From Streptomyces paludis (GTDB lineage Bacteria; Actinomycetota; Actinomycetes; Streptomycetales; Streptomycetaceae), in NCBI RefSeq assembly GCF_003344965.1, contig NZ_CP031194.1, positions 4,774,001 to 4,838,000 on the forward strand: a DNA stretch of 64,000 nucleotides. Reading direction: 5' to 3'. The translations under genes and the position numbers were made by a program. Positions within the stretch are counted from its first letter, which is position 1, and each line of letters opens with the position of its first letter. The notes below the pieces were generated by a model, which made no database searches, was not told the origin of the DNA, and saw only the letters and a list, made by a program, of their open reading frames with translations. This document shows positions 26,498-35,134 of this stretch, piece by piece.

Positions 26498-26889
26498 TGC
26501 TCATGTCCCCTTGAAACCGTGCTGAGGCGGATACGGCGGATACGGGCTCGCTCACGACCGTACATCCAATATGTAAGTAGATGTAAATATGACTGATGGT
26601 AAATCTACCCACAGACACCAGCGAAAGTGAAGAAAAGCCTCTAAATGGGGCATGCCTCGGATGGGGGACGGTGGCATGCGGGGTCGCTCTGCTCCGTGTA
26701 CGCCCCCTCACGCGGAGTGCGGAACTCGATCGTCCAACCCGTAACTCTTTCGAGTGACCATCGTTGAGTGTGCGAGGCGGTTGAGGGAATGAGCGATCGG
26801 GCACATGTCCGAGAGCGTCAATCGCACAGGTGACGATATGTACCAGCCTGGAGGCTCAAGGTGACGCGCATCAGCTGCGGAGGACGGTC
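26498..26889. promoter_or_regulatory. whiD-bldM divergent regulatory region
   Basis: This 392-bp region is unusually AT-rich for the window between about 26555 and 26650. It contains the inverted repeat TACATCCAATATGTA (26561-26575) and a nearby extra ATGTA, which look like regulator half sites. The direct repeat GGCGGATAC (minus-strand GTATCCGCC) occurs twice at about 26526-26543 in the whiD leader. The bldM p1 promoter is listed separately. Further promoters are likely but I cannot place them. Confidence 0.5.
26740..26767 (+). promoter_or_regulatory. bldM p1 promoter, sigma-BldN type
   Basis: CGTAAC (-35, 26740-26745) and CGTTGA (-10, 26762-26767) are separated by 16 nt. This is an ECF-type promoter and matches what is known of the sigma-BldN consensus; bldM p1 is an established sigma-BldN target in S. 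coelicolor. The leader to the bldM ATG would be about 115 nt. Confidence 0.8.
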
Positions 26890-27501
26890 ATGACATCCGT
26901 CCTCGTCTGCGACGACTCCCCGCTTGCCCGAGAGGCGCTCCGCCGCGCGGTCGCGACCGTGCCCGGTGTCGAGCGCGTGACGACCGCGGCCAACGGCGAG
27001 GAAGTCCTCCGCCGCTGGGGCGCGGATCGGTCCGATCTGATTCTCATGGATGTCCGGATGCCCGGACTCGGAGGAGTGGAGACGGTCCGCCGGCTGCTCT
27101 CCGCCGACCCCGGCGCCCGGATCATCATGCTCACGGTCGCGGAGGATCTGGACGGCGTCGCGCTCGCGGTCGCCGCCGGGGCCCGGGGCTATCTGCACAA
27201 GGACGCCTCCCGCGCCGAGCTGCGCGCGACCGTCACCCAGGCGCTCGCCGATCCGACCTGGCGTCTCGCGCCGCGCCGGCTCCGCTCCGCCGAGATGGGC
27301 GCCGCGCCCACCCTCACGGCGCGCGAGATCCAGGTACTCGAAGGCATGAGCCACGGCCGCTCGAACGCGGAGATCGGCCGCGAGCTGTTCCTCTCGGAGG
27401 ACACGGTCAAGACGCACGCCCGGCGGCTCTTCAAGAAGCTCGGCGCGTCCGACCGGGCACACGCCGTGGCGCTCGGCTTCCGCTGGGGTCTGGTCCGCTG
27501 A
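26890..27501 (+). CDS. bldM: BldM, atypical NarL/FixJ response regulator
   Basis: 203 aa, exactly the known BldM length. The receiver domain has acidic pair CDDS at 8-9, Asp54 in LILMDVRMPG, and Lys in YLHKD; the output is a LuxR/NarL helix-turn-helix (LTAREIQVLEGMSHGRSNAEIGRELFLSEDTVKTHARRLFKKL). Orthologues work without phosphorylation of the Asp, as a homodimer early and a heterodimer with WhiI late in development, activating genes for aerial hyphae and sporulation. The ATG at 26890 is set by GGAGGA 5-10 nt upstream; an in-frame GTG/ATG further upstream is less likely. Sigma-BldN promoter upstream, terminator downstream. Confidence 0.96.
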   Translation: MTSVLVCDDSPLAREALRRAVATVPGVERVTTAANGEEVLRRWGADRSDLILMDVRMPGLGGVETVRRLLSADPGARIIMLTVAEDLDGVALAVAAGARGYLHKDASRAELRATVTQALADPTWRLAPRRLRSAEMGAAPTLTAREIQVLEGMSHGRSNAEIGRELFLSEDTVKTHARRLFKKLGASDRAHAVALGFRWGLVR

Positions 27502-27518
27502 CCTCGCGCTTCGTGCGC

Positions 27519-27544
27519 CCCCGCCCGCCGTGAGGCGGGCGGGG
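27519..27544 (+). terminator. Terminator after bldM
   Basis: Perfect 11-bp GC stem CCCCGCCCGCC/GGCGGGCGGGG with loop GTGA, 18 nt after the bldM stop. Confidence 0.8.
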
Positions 27545-27666
27545 CGACCCGGCCGACGGGGGCGACGTACGCCCGTACACACTCGTTTCCCGCGCTATGC
27601 CGCATCCTTGGAGATGTGGAGTTCCTCGGGGACGAGTCGGACGAGCGCGAGGGGAGGGCGCCGGGA

Positions 27667-28332
27667 ATGAGTTCTGCCGCACCCGCTCATAACGCTTCGG
27701 TGCACAACTACGGACGCGGCGCCGCCGATCAGCAGCCGCCAAGGCACCATGGACCGATGCGCGAAGACGAGCCCACGGTGATCGGTGCGCTCGTTCACCG
27801 TGCCGTCGACGGCGACGAACGGGCGACACACGATCTGCTGGCGCGGGTCCACCCGCTCGCGCTGCGCTACTGCCGTACGCGGCTGAGCCGGCTGCCGGGT
27901 GACGCTCGCCACTTTGTGGAGGATCTCGCACAGGAGGTCTGCGTCGCCGTACTGATGGCCCTGCCGCGCTACCGCGACACCGGCCGCCCCTTCGAGGCGT
28001 TCGTCTTCGCCATCGCCGGGCACAAGGTCGCCGACCTCCAGCGGGCCGCCATGCGGCACCCGGGTTCGACGGCGGTGCCCTCCGACGAGATGCCCGAGCG
28101 GCCCGACGACTCGCTCGGCCCCGAGGAGCGCGCGCTGCTCAGCAGCGACGCGGAATGGGCCAAGCAGCTCCTCGCCAACCTCCCCGACAACCAGCGTGAG
28201 CTGCTCGTTCTACGGGTCGCGGTGGGGCTCACGGCCGAGGAGACCGGGCAGATGCTCGGGATGTCACCGGGCGCGGTACGGGTCGCCCAGCACCGTGCGC
28301 TGAGCAGACTGCGGGCCCTGGCCGGGCAGTGA
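27667..28332 (+). CDS. shbA: ECF RNA polymerase sigma factor (SigD/ShbA type)
   Basis: 221 aa. Region 2 is [45 protein letters not shown]; region 4 is [47 protein letters not shown], with the second helix of the helix-turn-helix intact. A short linker joins them, and no anti-sigma gene is adjacent. Placement between bldM/whiD and guaB matches M. tuberculosis sigD and the Streptomyces ECF factor ShbA, which drives transcription of the principal sigma gene hrdB; the symbol rests on this synteny. The ATG at 27667 has GGAGGG 8 nt upstream; a later in-frame ATG at 27757 is possible. Confidence 0.85.
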   Translation: MSSAAPAHNASVHNYGRGAADQQPPRHHGPMREDEPTVIGALVHRAVDGDERATHDLLARVHPLALRYCRTRLSRLPGDARHFVEDLAQEVCVAVLMALPRYRDTGRPFEAFVFAIAGHKVADLQRAAMRHPGSTAVPSDEMPERPDDSLGPEERALLSSDAEWAKQLLANLPDNQRELLVLRVAVGLTAEETGQMLGMSPGAVRVAQHRALSRLRALAGQ

Positions 28333-28413
28333 CCGACGCTGGCGCGGCGGCCCGGTGAGGGCGGCCGGCCGGCGCCGGAACGGCGTCCGCTGAACGCGGG
28401 GCGCGGGCGTCTA

Positions 28414-28427
28414 CGTATGAACATACG
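28414..28427. promoter_or_regulatory. Inverted repeat upstream of guaB
   Basis: Perfect palindromic arms CGTATG-AA-CATACG, 94 bp before the guaB ATG, in the 189-bp gap after the sigma gene. A -10-like TAGCAT follows at about 28477. It could be an operator; the protein is unknown. Confidence 0.35.
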
Positions 28428-28479
28428 AAGCCGATCGGTGATCTTGTTCGTGGAATGAGAGGCTCGCGGAGCCCGTTAG

Positions 28480-30024
<1,545 letters not shown>

Positions 30025-30140
30025 GCCCCGACGGGCCCGCGGGCTCCGCGGCCTGCGGGTGACGGACCCCGCGGGCGCCGAGTGGTGGCCGGGCGTCGGG
30101 GATACTGGGACGGCAGACGTAGACGGAAAGGCCACATATC

Positions 30141-31265
30141 GTGACTGAGATCGAGATCGGGCGCGGCAAGCGCGGCCGCAGGGCGTACGCGTTCGACGAC
30201 ATCGCCGTCGTCCCGAGCCGGCGCACCCGGGACCCGAAGGAGGTCTCGATCGCCTGGCAGATCGACGCCTACCGGTTCGAGCTGCCGTTCCTGGCCGCCC
30301 CGATGGACTCGGTGGTCTCCCCGCGGACCGCGATCCGTATCGGCGAGATGGGCGGTCTGGGCGTACTGAACCTGGAGGGCCTGTGGACCCGGTACGAGGA
30401 CCCGCAGCCGCTGCTCGACGAGATCGCCGGTCTTGACGAGGAGACCGCCAACCGCAGGCTCCAGGAGATCTACGCCGAGCCGATCAAGGAAGAGCTGATC
30501 GGGCAGCGCATCAAGGAGGTGCGCGACTCGGGCGTGGTCACGGCCGCGGCCCTGTCGCCGCAGCGCACCGCGCAGTTCTCCAAGGCCGTGGTGGACGCCG
30601 GGGTCGACATCTTCGTCATCCGCGGTACGACGGTCTCCGCCGAGCATGTCTCCGGCGCGGCCGAGCCGCTGAACCTCAAGCAGTTCATCTACGAGCTGGA
30701 TGTCCCGGTCATCGTCGGCGGCTGCGCCACGTACACCGCGGCCCTGCATCTGATGCGTACGGGCGCGGCGGGCGTGCTGGTCGGCTTCGGCGGCGGCGCG
30801 GCGCACACCACCCGTAACGTGCTGGGCATCCAGGTGCCGATGGCGACCGCCGTCGCGGATGTCGCGGCGGCCCGCCGCGACTACATGGACGAGTCCGGCG
30901 GCCGGTATGTGCATGTCATCGCGGACGGCGGTGTCGGCTGGTCCGGCGACCTGCCCAAGGCGATCGCCTGCGGCGCGGACTCCGTGATGATCGGCTCCCC
31001 GCTGGCGCGCGCCTCGGACGCGCCGGGCCAGGGGCGGCACTGGGGCATGGAGGCCGTTCACGAGGACGTGCCGCGCGGCAAGCTGGTGGACCTGGGCATC
31101 GCCGGGACGACCGAGGAGGTCCTGACGGGCCCCTCGCACAGCCCCGACGGGTCGATGAACTTCTTCGGCGCGCTGCGGCGGGCCATGGCGACGACCGGCT
31201 ACAGCGAACTCAAGGAGTTCCAGCGGGTCGAGGTCACGGTGGCGGACTCGCAGCACCGCCGCTGA
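30141..31265 (+). CDS. guaB3: GuaB3-family IMP dehydrogenase-related protein
   Basis: 374 aa (beta/alpha)8 protein of the IMPDH/GMP reductase superfamily that lacks the CBS module. It carries an IRGTTVSAEHV segment where true IMPDHs have the Cys loop GSICTTR, so it does not have the standard catalytic Cys there. The family is confined largely to actinobacteria and cyanobacteria and its reaction has been debated (IMPDH-related or GMP reductase-like). The GTG start follows AAAGG. Downstream is a strong terminator. Confidence 0.88.
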   Translation: MTEIEIGRGKRGRRAYAFDDIAVVPSRRTRDPKEVSIAWQIDAYRFELPFLAAPMDSVVSPRTAIRIGEMGGLGVLNLEGLWTRYEDPQPLLDEIAGLDEETANRRLQEIYAEPIKEELIGQRIKEVRDSGVVTAAALSPQRTAQFSKAVVDAGVDIFVIRGTTVSAEHVSGAAEPLNLKQFIYELDVPVIVGGCATYTAALHLMRTGAAGVLVGFGGGAAHTTRNVLGIQVPMATAVADVAAARRDYMDESGGRYVHVIADGGVGWSGDLPKAIACGADSVMIGSPLARASDAPGQGRHWGMEAVHEDVPRGKLVDLGIAGTTEEVLTGPSHSPDGSMNFFGALRRAMATTGYSELKEFQRVEVTVADSQHRR

Positions 31266-31286
31266 CGTACCGCTGTTCGTGCCAGG

Positions 31287-31320
31287 AAAATGGCCGCCTC
31301 TGTACAGAGGCGGCCATTTT
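31287..31320. terminator. Strong bidirectional terminator
   Basis: AAAATGGCCGCCTCTG pairs perfectly with CAGAGGCGGCCATTTT over a 2-4-nt loop, with A and T tracts on both sides. It ends guaB3 on the plus strand and the sugar-nucleotide dehydrogenase gene on the minus strand. Confidence 0.95.
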
Positions 31321-31334
31321 CGTTTTCCGCGCTC

Positions 31335-32597
31335 TCAGAGGCGGTGGGCCGTGCCGGTCGGGCTCGCTCCCCGGGTGTCGAGGAGCAGTTGTGCCTTGAC
31401 GGCCAGACCCTGGAGGTCGTAGGTGCGGTGGTTCTGGAGCAGGACCGTCAGATCGGCGTGGGCGGCGGCCTCGTAGAGGGAGTCCACGCGCGGGACGGGC
31501 AGCTCCCGTACGCGCCAGTGGGGGACGTACGGGTCGTGGTAGCTGACGGCGGCGCCCAGGTCCATCAGCCGGCGGGCGATCTCGGTGGCCGGCGCGCTCT
31601 CGCGGTCGGCCAGATCGGGCTTGTAGGTGACCCCGAGGAGCAGGACGCGGGCGCCGCGCGCGGACTTGCCGTGCTCGTTGAGAAGGGCGGCGCAGCGCTG
31701 GATGACGTACTGCGGCATCCGGGAGTTGATCTCCTGGGCGAGGCCGACCATACGCAGCGGGTGGCCCGGGGTGCGGCCCGCGTGCGGCAGACAGCTGGGG
31801 TCCATCGGTACGCCGTGGCCGCCGACGCCGGGTCCGGGCCGGAACGCCTGGAAGCCGAAGGGCTTGGTCTCGGCGCAGCGGATGACGTCCCAGAGGTCGA
31901 CGCCGAGGTCGTGGCAGAGGACGGCCATCTCGTTGACGAGCGCGATGTTGACATGCCGGAAGTTGGTTTCGAGGAGCTTGACGGTCTCGGCCTCGCGGGG
32001 GCCCCTGGCCCGTACGACCTTGTCGGTGAGGCGGCCGTAGAAGGCGGCGGCGGCTTCGGTGCAGGCGGGGGTGAGGCCGCCGATCACCTTGGGGGTGTTG
32101 GCGAGGCCGTGGGTGCGGTTGCCGGGGTCGTGGCGGCCGGGGGAGTACGCGAGGTGGAAGTCGCGGCCGGCGCGCAGGCCGGAGCCCTCTTCGAGGAGGG
32201 TGCGCAGGAATCCCTCCGTCGTACCGGGCGCGGCGGGTGACTCCAGCAGCACGGTGGTGTGCGGGCGCAGCCGGGCGGCGAGGGCGCGGGCGGCGTCGCC
32301 GAGCGCGGTGAGGTCGGGGGTGCCGTCGGCGCCGAGGGGAGTGGGGGCGCAGATCACGGCGGTACGGACCCGGCCCAGCTCGGTGGTGTCGGTGGTGGGG
32401 CGGAAGCCTCCGGAGAGCATCCGGCGGACGTCGGAGGCGGTGAGCGGTCCGTCGGCCGGGGTGTGGCCGGCGGCGAGTTCCGCGACGGGGCGTGGGTCGG
32501 TGTCGTATCCGATGGTGCGGACACCGGCGGCCACGGCGGCCTGGGCGAGGGGGAGGCCGAGATGGCCGAGTCCGATGACGGCGAGATCTGCGGGCAT
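31335..32597 (-). CDS. UDP-glucose/GDP-mannose dehydrogenase family protein lacking the catalytic Cys
   Basis: 420 aa. The N-terminal NAD-binding LAVIGLGHLGLPLAQAAVAAG, the central ETVKLLETNFRHVNIALVNEMA block (Lys and Asn present) and the C-terminal UDP-sugar-binding domain (RVLLLGVTYKPDLADRES) are intact, as in UDP-ManNAc or UDP-glucose dehydrogenases. In the active-site loop the invariant Cys of GxGGHCIPxDP is Gly262 (GVGGHGVPMDP). That Cys forms the thiohemiacetal needed for the second oxidation, so this protein may stop at the aldehyde, act differently or be inactive. Starts MPADLAVIGL. Monocistronic. Confidence 0.85.
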   Translation of the reverse strand: MPADLAVIGLGHLGLPLAQAAVAAGVRTIGYDTDPRPVAELAAGHTPADGPLTASDVRRMLSGGFRPTTDTTELGRVRTAVICAPTPLGADGTPDLTALGDAARALAARLRPHTTVLLESPAAPGTTEGFLRTLLEEGSGLRAGRDFHLAYSPGRHDPGNRTHGLANTPKVIGGLTPACTEAAAAFYGRLTDKVVRARGPREAETVKLLETNFRHVNIALVNEMAVLCHDLGVDLWDVIRCAETKPFGFQAFRPGPGVGGHGVPMDPSCLPHAGRTPGHPLRMVGLAQEINSRMPQYVIQRCAALLNEHGKSARGARVLLLGVTYKPDLADRESAPATEIARRLMDLGAAVSYHDPYVPHWRVRELPVPRVDSLYEAAAHADLTVLLQNHRTYDLQGLAVKAQLLLDTRGASPTGTAHRL

Positions 32598-32730
32598 GGC
32601 GGTGGCCGCGTCCTTCCCTGGCCGGAGCTGATGGTGCGCGCGAGCCCGGAGGACAGAAATGAGCGGGCGCAATGTCAGACTAGGCGTAAATATGACCGTT
32701 ATGTGGCATCGCGCGGCCGGAGAAGTACGA

Positions 32731-32799
32731 GGAAGTGCGTGGAGTGCGTGGAGTACGCGGAGTGCGCGGCGGTGTGTGGAGTGCGCGGCGGTGCGCGGA
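32731..32799. repeat. Degenerate tandem repeat GGAGTGCG(T/C)G
   Basis: Seven or more copies of an 8-10-bp unit, GGAGTGCGTG, GGAGTACGCG, GGAGTGCGCG and variants, with GCGGTGTGT interspersed. It is non-coding and lies just upstream of a DnaA box. Probably slipped-strand expansion. Confidence 0.6.
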
Positions 32800-32815
32800 T
32801 CGGGTGGGGCGGGAG

Positions 32816-32824
32816 TTATCCACA
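32816..32824. promoter_or_regulatory. Perfect-consensus DnaA box
   Basis: TTATCCACA, identical to the E. coli consensus (Streptomyces usually prefers TTGTCCACA), 77 bp before glpD. A single box may regulate glpD or titrate DnaA; it could also be chance (one 9-mer). Confidence 0.35.
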
Positions 32825-32901
32825 GCCGGTGGCTGAAGTCGCGGACTGCGGACAGAATCGATCTGTGAGCCCGACCACGCGGGGGACGACGGGAGGCAGC
32901 G

Positions 32902-34608
32902 GTGAGGACAGCGACACTGGGACCGGCGGAGCGCGCCCGCGCGCTGGCGGCGATGACCGAACGGGAACTCGACGTGCTGGTGGTGGGCGCGGGAGTGGTC
33001 GGGGCGGGCACCGCCCTCGACGCCGTGACCCGAGGGCTGGCGACCGGACTGGTCGAGGCGCGCGACTGGGCGGCCGGCACGTCGAGCCGGTCGAGCAAAC
33101 TGATCCACGGCGGTCTGCGCTATCTGGAGATGCTTGACTTCGCGCTGGTCAGAGAGGCGCTCAAGGAACGCGGGCTGCTGCTGGAGAAGCTGGCTCCCCA
33201 TCTGGTGAAGCCCGTGCCGTTCCTCTACCCGCTCAAGCACAAGGGCTGGGAGCGCCTCTACGCCGGCTCGGGCGTCGCGCTGTACGACGCGATGTCCGTG
33301 TCGTCCGGGCATGGCCGGGGGCTGCCGGTCCACCGCCATCTCTCCCGGCGGCACGCGCTGAAGGTCGCGCCCTGCCTGAAGAAGGACGCCCTGGTCGGCG
33401 CCTTGCAGTACTACGACGCGCAGATGGACGACGCGCGCTATGTGGCCACCCTCGTCCGCACGGCCGCCACCTACGGCGCGCAGGTCGCCAACGGGGCCCG
33501 GGTCGTCGGATTCCTGCGGGAGGGCGAGCGGGTCGTCGGCGCGCGCGTCCGCGACGTGGAGGCCGGCGGGGAGTACGAGATCCGCGCCAGACAGGTCGTC
33601 AACGCCACCGGGGTGTGGACGGACGACACCCAGGGACTCATCGCCGAGCGCGGACAGTTCCATGTCCGGGCGTCCAAAGGCATCCATCTGGTCGTACCGA
33701 AGGACCGGATCCACTCCACCACCGGGCTGATCCTGCGGACCGAGAAATCGGTGCTGTTCGTCATTCCCTGGGGCCGCCACTGGATCGTGGGCACCACCGA
33801 CACCGACTGGGACCTGGACAAGGCCCATCCCGCCGCCTCCAGCGCCGACATCGACTATCTGCTGGAGCATGTGAACTCGGTGCTGTCCGTGCCGCTCACC
33901 CGGGACGATGTGCAGGGGGTGTACGCGGGGCTGCGCCCGCTGCTCGCCGGGGAGTCGGACGCGACCAGCAAGCTGTCCCGGGAGCACACGGTCGCGCACC
34001 CGGTGCCCGGCATGGTGGTCATCGCCGGAGGCAAGTACACGACCTACCGGGTGATGGCCAAGGACGCGGTGGACGAGGCGGTGCACGGCCTCGACCAGCG
34101 GGTGGCCGACTGTGTCACGGAGGACGTGCCGCTGCTCGGCGCCGAGGGGTACCACGCGCTGTGGAACGGACGGGCGGGGATGGCGGCCCGGACCGGCATC
34201 CATGTGGCCCGCGTCGAGCATCTGCTGAACCGCTACGGCACCCTGGTGGAAGAGCTGCTGGAGCTGATCGCCGGGGATCCGGGGCTCGGCGAGCCGCTGG
34301 CCGGCGCGGACGACTATCTGCGCGCCGAGGTCGTCTACGCGGCGTCGCACGAGGGCGCGCGCCATCTGGAGGACGTCCTCACCCGGCGGACCCGGATCTC
34401 GATCGAGACCTTCGACCGGGGGACGCGCAGCGCCCGGGAGTGCGCGGAGCTGATGGCTCCCGTGCTCGGCTGGGACACGGACCAGATCGAGCGCGAAGTG
34501 ACCCACTACGAGAAGCGGGTGGAGGCGGAGAGGGAGTCGCAGCGGCAGCCGGACGACCAGACGGCGGACGCGGCGCGGCTGGGCGCGCCGGACATCGTGC
34601 CCATCTGA
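32902..34608 (+). CDS. glpD: Glycerol-3-phosphate dehydrogenase, FAD-dependent
   Basis: 568 aa. FAD-binding LVVGAGVVGAGTALDAVTRGL begins near residue 25; the GTSSRSSKLIHGGLRYLE signature of GlpD follows, then WIVGTTDTDW. The C-terminal DAO_C domain (DYLRAEVVYAASHEGARHLEDVLTRRTR) is complete. It oxidises glycerol-3-phosphate to dihydroxyacetone phosphate and passes electrons to menaquinone at the membrane. The GTG start has GGGAGG upstream. No glpF or glpK gene is adjacent, so the unit is isolated from the rest of the pathway. Confidence 0.93.
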   Translation: MRTATLGPAERARALAAMTERELDVLVVGAGVVGAGTALDAVTRGLATGLVEARDWAAGTSSRSSKLIHGGLRYLEMLDFALVREALKERGLLLEKLAPHLVKPVPFLYPLKHKGWERLYAGSGVALYDAMSVSSGHGRGLPVHRHLSRRHALKVAPCLKKDALVGALQYYDAQMDDARYVATLVRTAATYGAQVANGARVVGFLREGERVVGARVRDVEAGGEYEIRARQVVNATGVWTDDTQGLIAERGQFHVRASKGIHLVVPKDRIHSTTGLILRTEKSVLFVIPWGRHWIVGTTDTDWDLDKAHPAASSADIDYLLEHVNSVLSVPLTRDDVQGVYAGLRPLLAGESDATSKLSREHTVAHPVPGMVVIAGGKYTTYRVMAKDAVDEAVHGLDQRVADCVTEDVPLLGAEGYHALWNGRAGMAARTGIHVARVEHLLNRYGTLVEELLELIAGDPGLGEPLAGADDYLRAEVVYAASHEGARHLEDVLTRRTRISIETFDRGTRSARECAELMAPVLGWDTDQIEREVTHYEKRVEAERESQRQPDDQTADAARLGAPDIVPI

Positions 34609-35134
34609 CACGCCGTCGGCGGGGGTACGGAGGCGGGCCCGGCCGGGGTGGCGCCCGGTCGCGCCCGGGGGTCCGGACGCCGGCCCCGGGCGGCGCGCTC
34701 TTGAACCGGGGGCCGGGGGCGTACGTATAGAGGTCGGACAGGGCCGGGCGGCGGCCGGGGGCGGGAGGACGGCCGGAGCCGGGGAGCCGGTTCGGTGTGC
34801 CCTGAACCGGCGTGCGGGTGGCTGGTGATGGGTGGGTGTCAGCGGAAGACATATGCCTTTCTCTGCCTCATGCGTCACACCCATCACACCCGTAACGCAC
34901 CCGGATCGCGTGTACTTGTGCCGAGTTCGAACGGACGCATGACCTGCGCGGGGTCCGTTCCGGCCCGGGGGAGTGGCATGGTGGGGGTCCCTCGGGCGGG
35001 CGCCGTCCCGGCGGCGGCGGACCCGGGAGCAGTGGCCTTCCCGGAGTGAGGGACAATGAAGGCTCTGCCAGGGCGCGTTACGGCACCGCGCGGCGGCGGG
35101 CGCGGGCCAGGATCAGGGATCGCAGAGGGGACGC
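34609..35134. other. 526-bp intergenic region between glpD and the first kinase
   Basis: Very GC-rich first half with a modest hairpin GCCGGTTC/GAACCGGC (34786-34811) that may end glpD transcription. The second half contains the less GC-rich CTTTCTCTGCCTCATGCGTCACACC (about 34858-34885), probably the kinase promoter area. A short plus-strand reading frame (34795-35049) has no ribosome-binding site or recognisable homology and is not called. Confidence 0.45.

Larger units (their letters stand above)
32598..32901. other. Intergenic region between the dehydrogenase and glpD
   Basis: Divergent promoters are expected here. An AT-rich patch GGCGTAAATATGACCGTTATG (about 32682-32702) probably holds a promoter. 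Beyond it lie a GAGTGCG-type tandem repeat and a consensus DnaA box, both listed separately. No gene. Confidence 0.5.

Noticed and set aside
34795..35049. 84-codon plus-strand frame in the glpD-kinase gap
   Set aside because: No ribosome-binding site, no homology, and composition like intergenic sequence.
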